The position numbers and the translations under genes are program-made. Under the pieces are notes generated by a model. It saw only the letters and a program-made list of their open reading frames with translations, was not told the origin of the DNA and did no database searches. A stretch of DNA of 31,072 nt from a virus. Positions 30,994 through 31,072 of the stretch are shown piece after piece. The first letter of the stretch is position 1, and each line of letters starts with the position of its first letter. The stretch spans positions 1 to 31,072 of the IMG/VR virus record IMGVR_UViG_3300029319_000291; one strand, written 5' to 3'.

Positions 30994-31072
30994 CTAGCCT
31001 CCTTTAAGTTTTTCGACTTCAGCCGAAAGTTCTTGAATTGCTTTAACTAAGATAGGAACAAATTTAGTATAT
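30994..31072 (-). CDS. C-terminal end of a tail fibre/spike with S74-type chaperone helix (partial)
   Basis: The minus strand at the right edge is open to TAG (30994-30996) and encodes a helix, FVPILVKAIQELSAEVEKL. This is the usual ending of phage tail fibres or spikes that carry a Peptidase_S74 intramolecular chaperone domain, with the motif P-L-x-KAIQELS followed by a coiled coil. The gene continues beyond base 31072. Only the end is seen, so the domain call is provisional. Confidence 0.62.
   Translation of the reverse strand, partial: YTKFVPILVKAIQELSAEVEKLKGG

Noticed and set aside
1-31072. tRNA or other structured RNA genes
   Set aside because: I looked for T-loop-like GTTCGA signals with matching acceptor stems in the intergenic stretches and found none; a dedicated scan (tRNAscan-type) would settle it.

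Overview
This window is a stretch of a tailed double-stranded DNA bacteriophage (Caudoviricetes) genome. It holds phage replication and recombination enzymes, a small terminase, virion proteins and a lysis cassette. It has no integrase, no bacterial housekeeping gene and no tRNA that I could find. Genes are packed with stop/start overlaps (ATGA, TAATG, GTGA). The mixture of an EF-hand membrane protein, an overlapping spanin pair, small Lys-rich proteins and a 2-oxoglutarate/Fe(II) oxygenase beside tail genes is familiar from phages of marine proteobacteria. That habitat is an inference; no host can be named.

Layout: (A) 1-498, the 3' end of a rightward gene with a strong intrinsic terminator. 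(B) 499-970, a gene-free, GC-rich, highly structured region with 45-bp tandem repeats, GCAA-tetraloop hairpins and a G-quadruplex motif, ending in a sigma70-type promoter overlapped by two palindromes. (C) 971-4532, a rightward operon of eleven small proteins of unknown function, probably early host-takeover genes. (D) 9571-4529, leftward: GIY-YIG nuclease, HTH protein, primase-polymerase/helicase, several tiny genes, a probable iteron-type replication origin (about 5480-5710) and the small terminase. (E) 9723-14463, rightward: a recombination/replication operon (coiled-coil protein, Sak4-like ATPase, DUF669 ssDNA-binding-like protein, SF2 helicase, PD-(D/E)XK nuclease). (F) 31072-14460, leftward: late genes, read from right to left as the tail fibre C-terminus, an unknown protein, an oxygenase, small membrane proteins, a 629-residue structural protein, endolysin, holin candidates, Lys-rich proteins, i-spanin/o-spanin, four large virion proteins (587, 410, 635 and 1332 residues) and a DUF1064 nuclease at the very end.

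The two rightward operons meet leftward operons at convergent junctions only 4 bp wide (CTAG at 4529-4532, TTAA at 14460-14463), where opposing stop codons overlap. The primase-helicase would initiate at or near the iterons. The Sak4/DUF669/helicase/nuclease set with DUF1064 would handle recombination-dependent replication and branch resolution. The large terminase, portal, capsid and DNA polymerase are not in this window.

The least explained items are the structured region B, the iteron origin, the unknown early operon, the GIY-YIG protein with a Ser/Thr/Gly-rich N-terminus, and several very small coupled genes found by reading the sequence directly.
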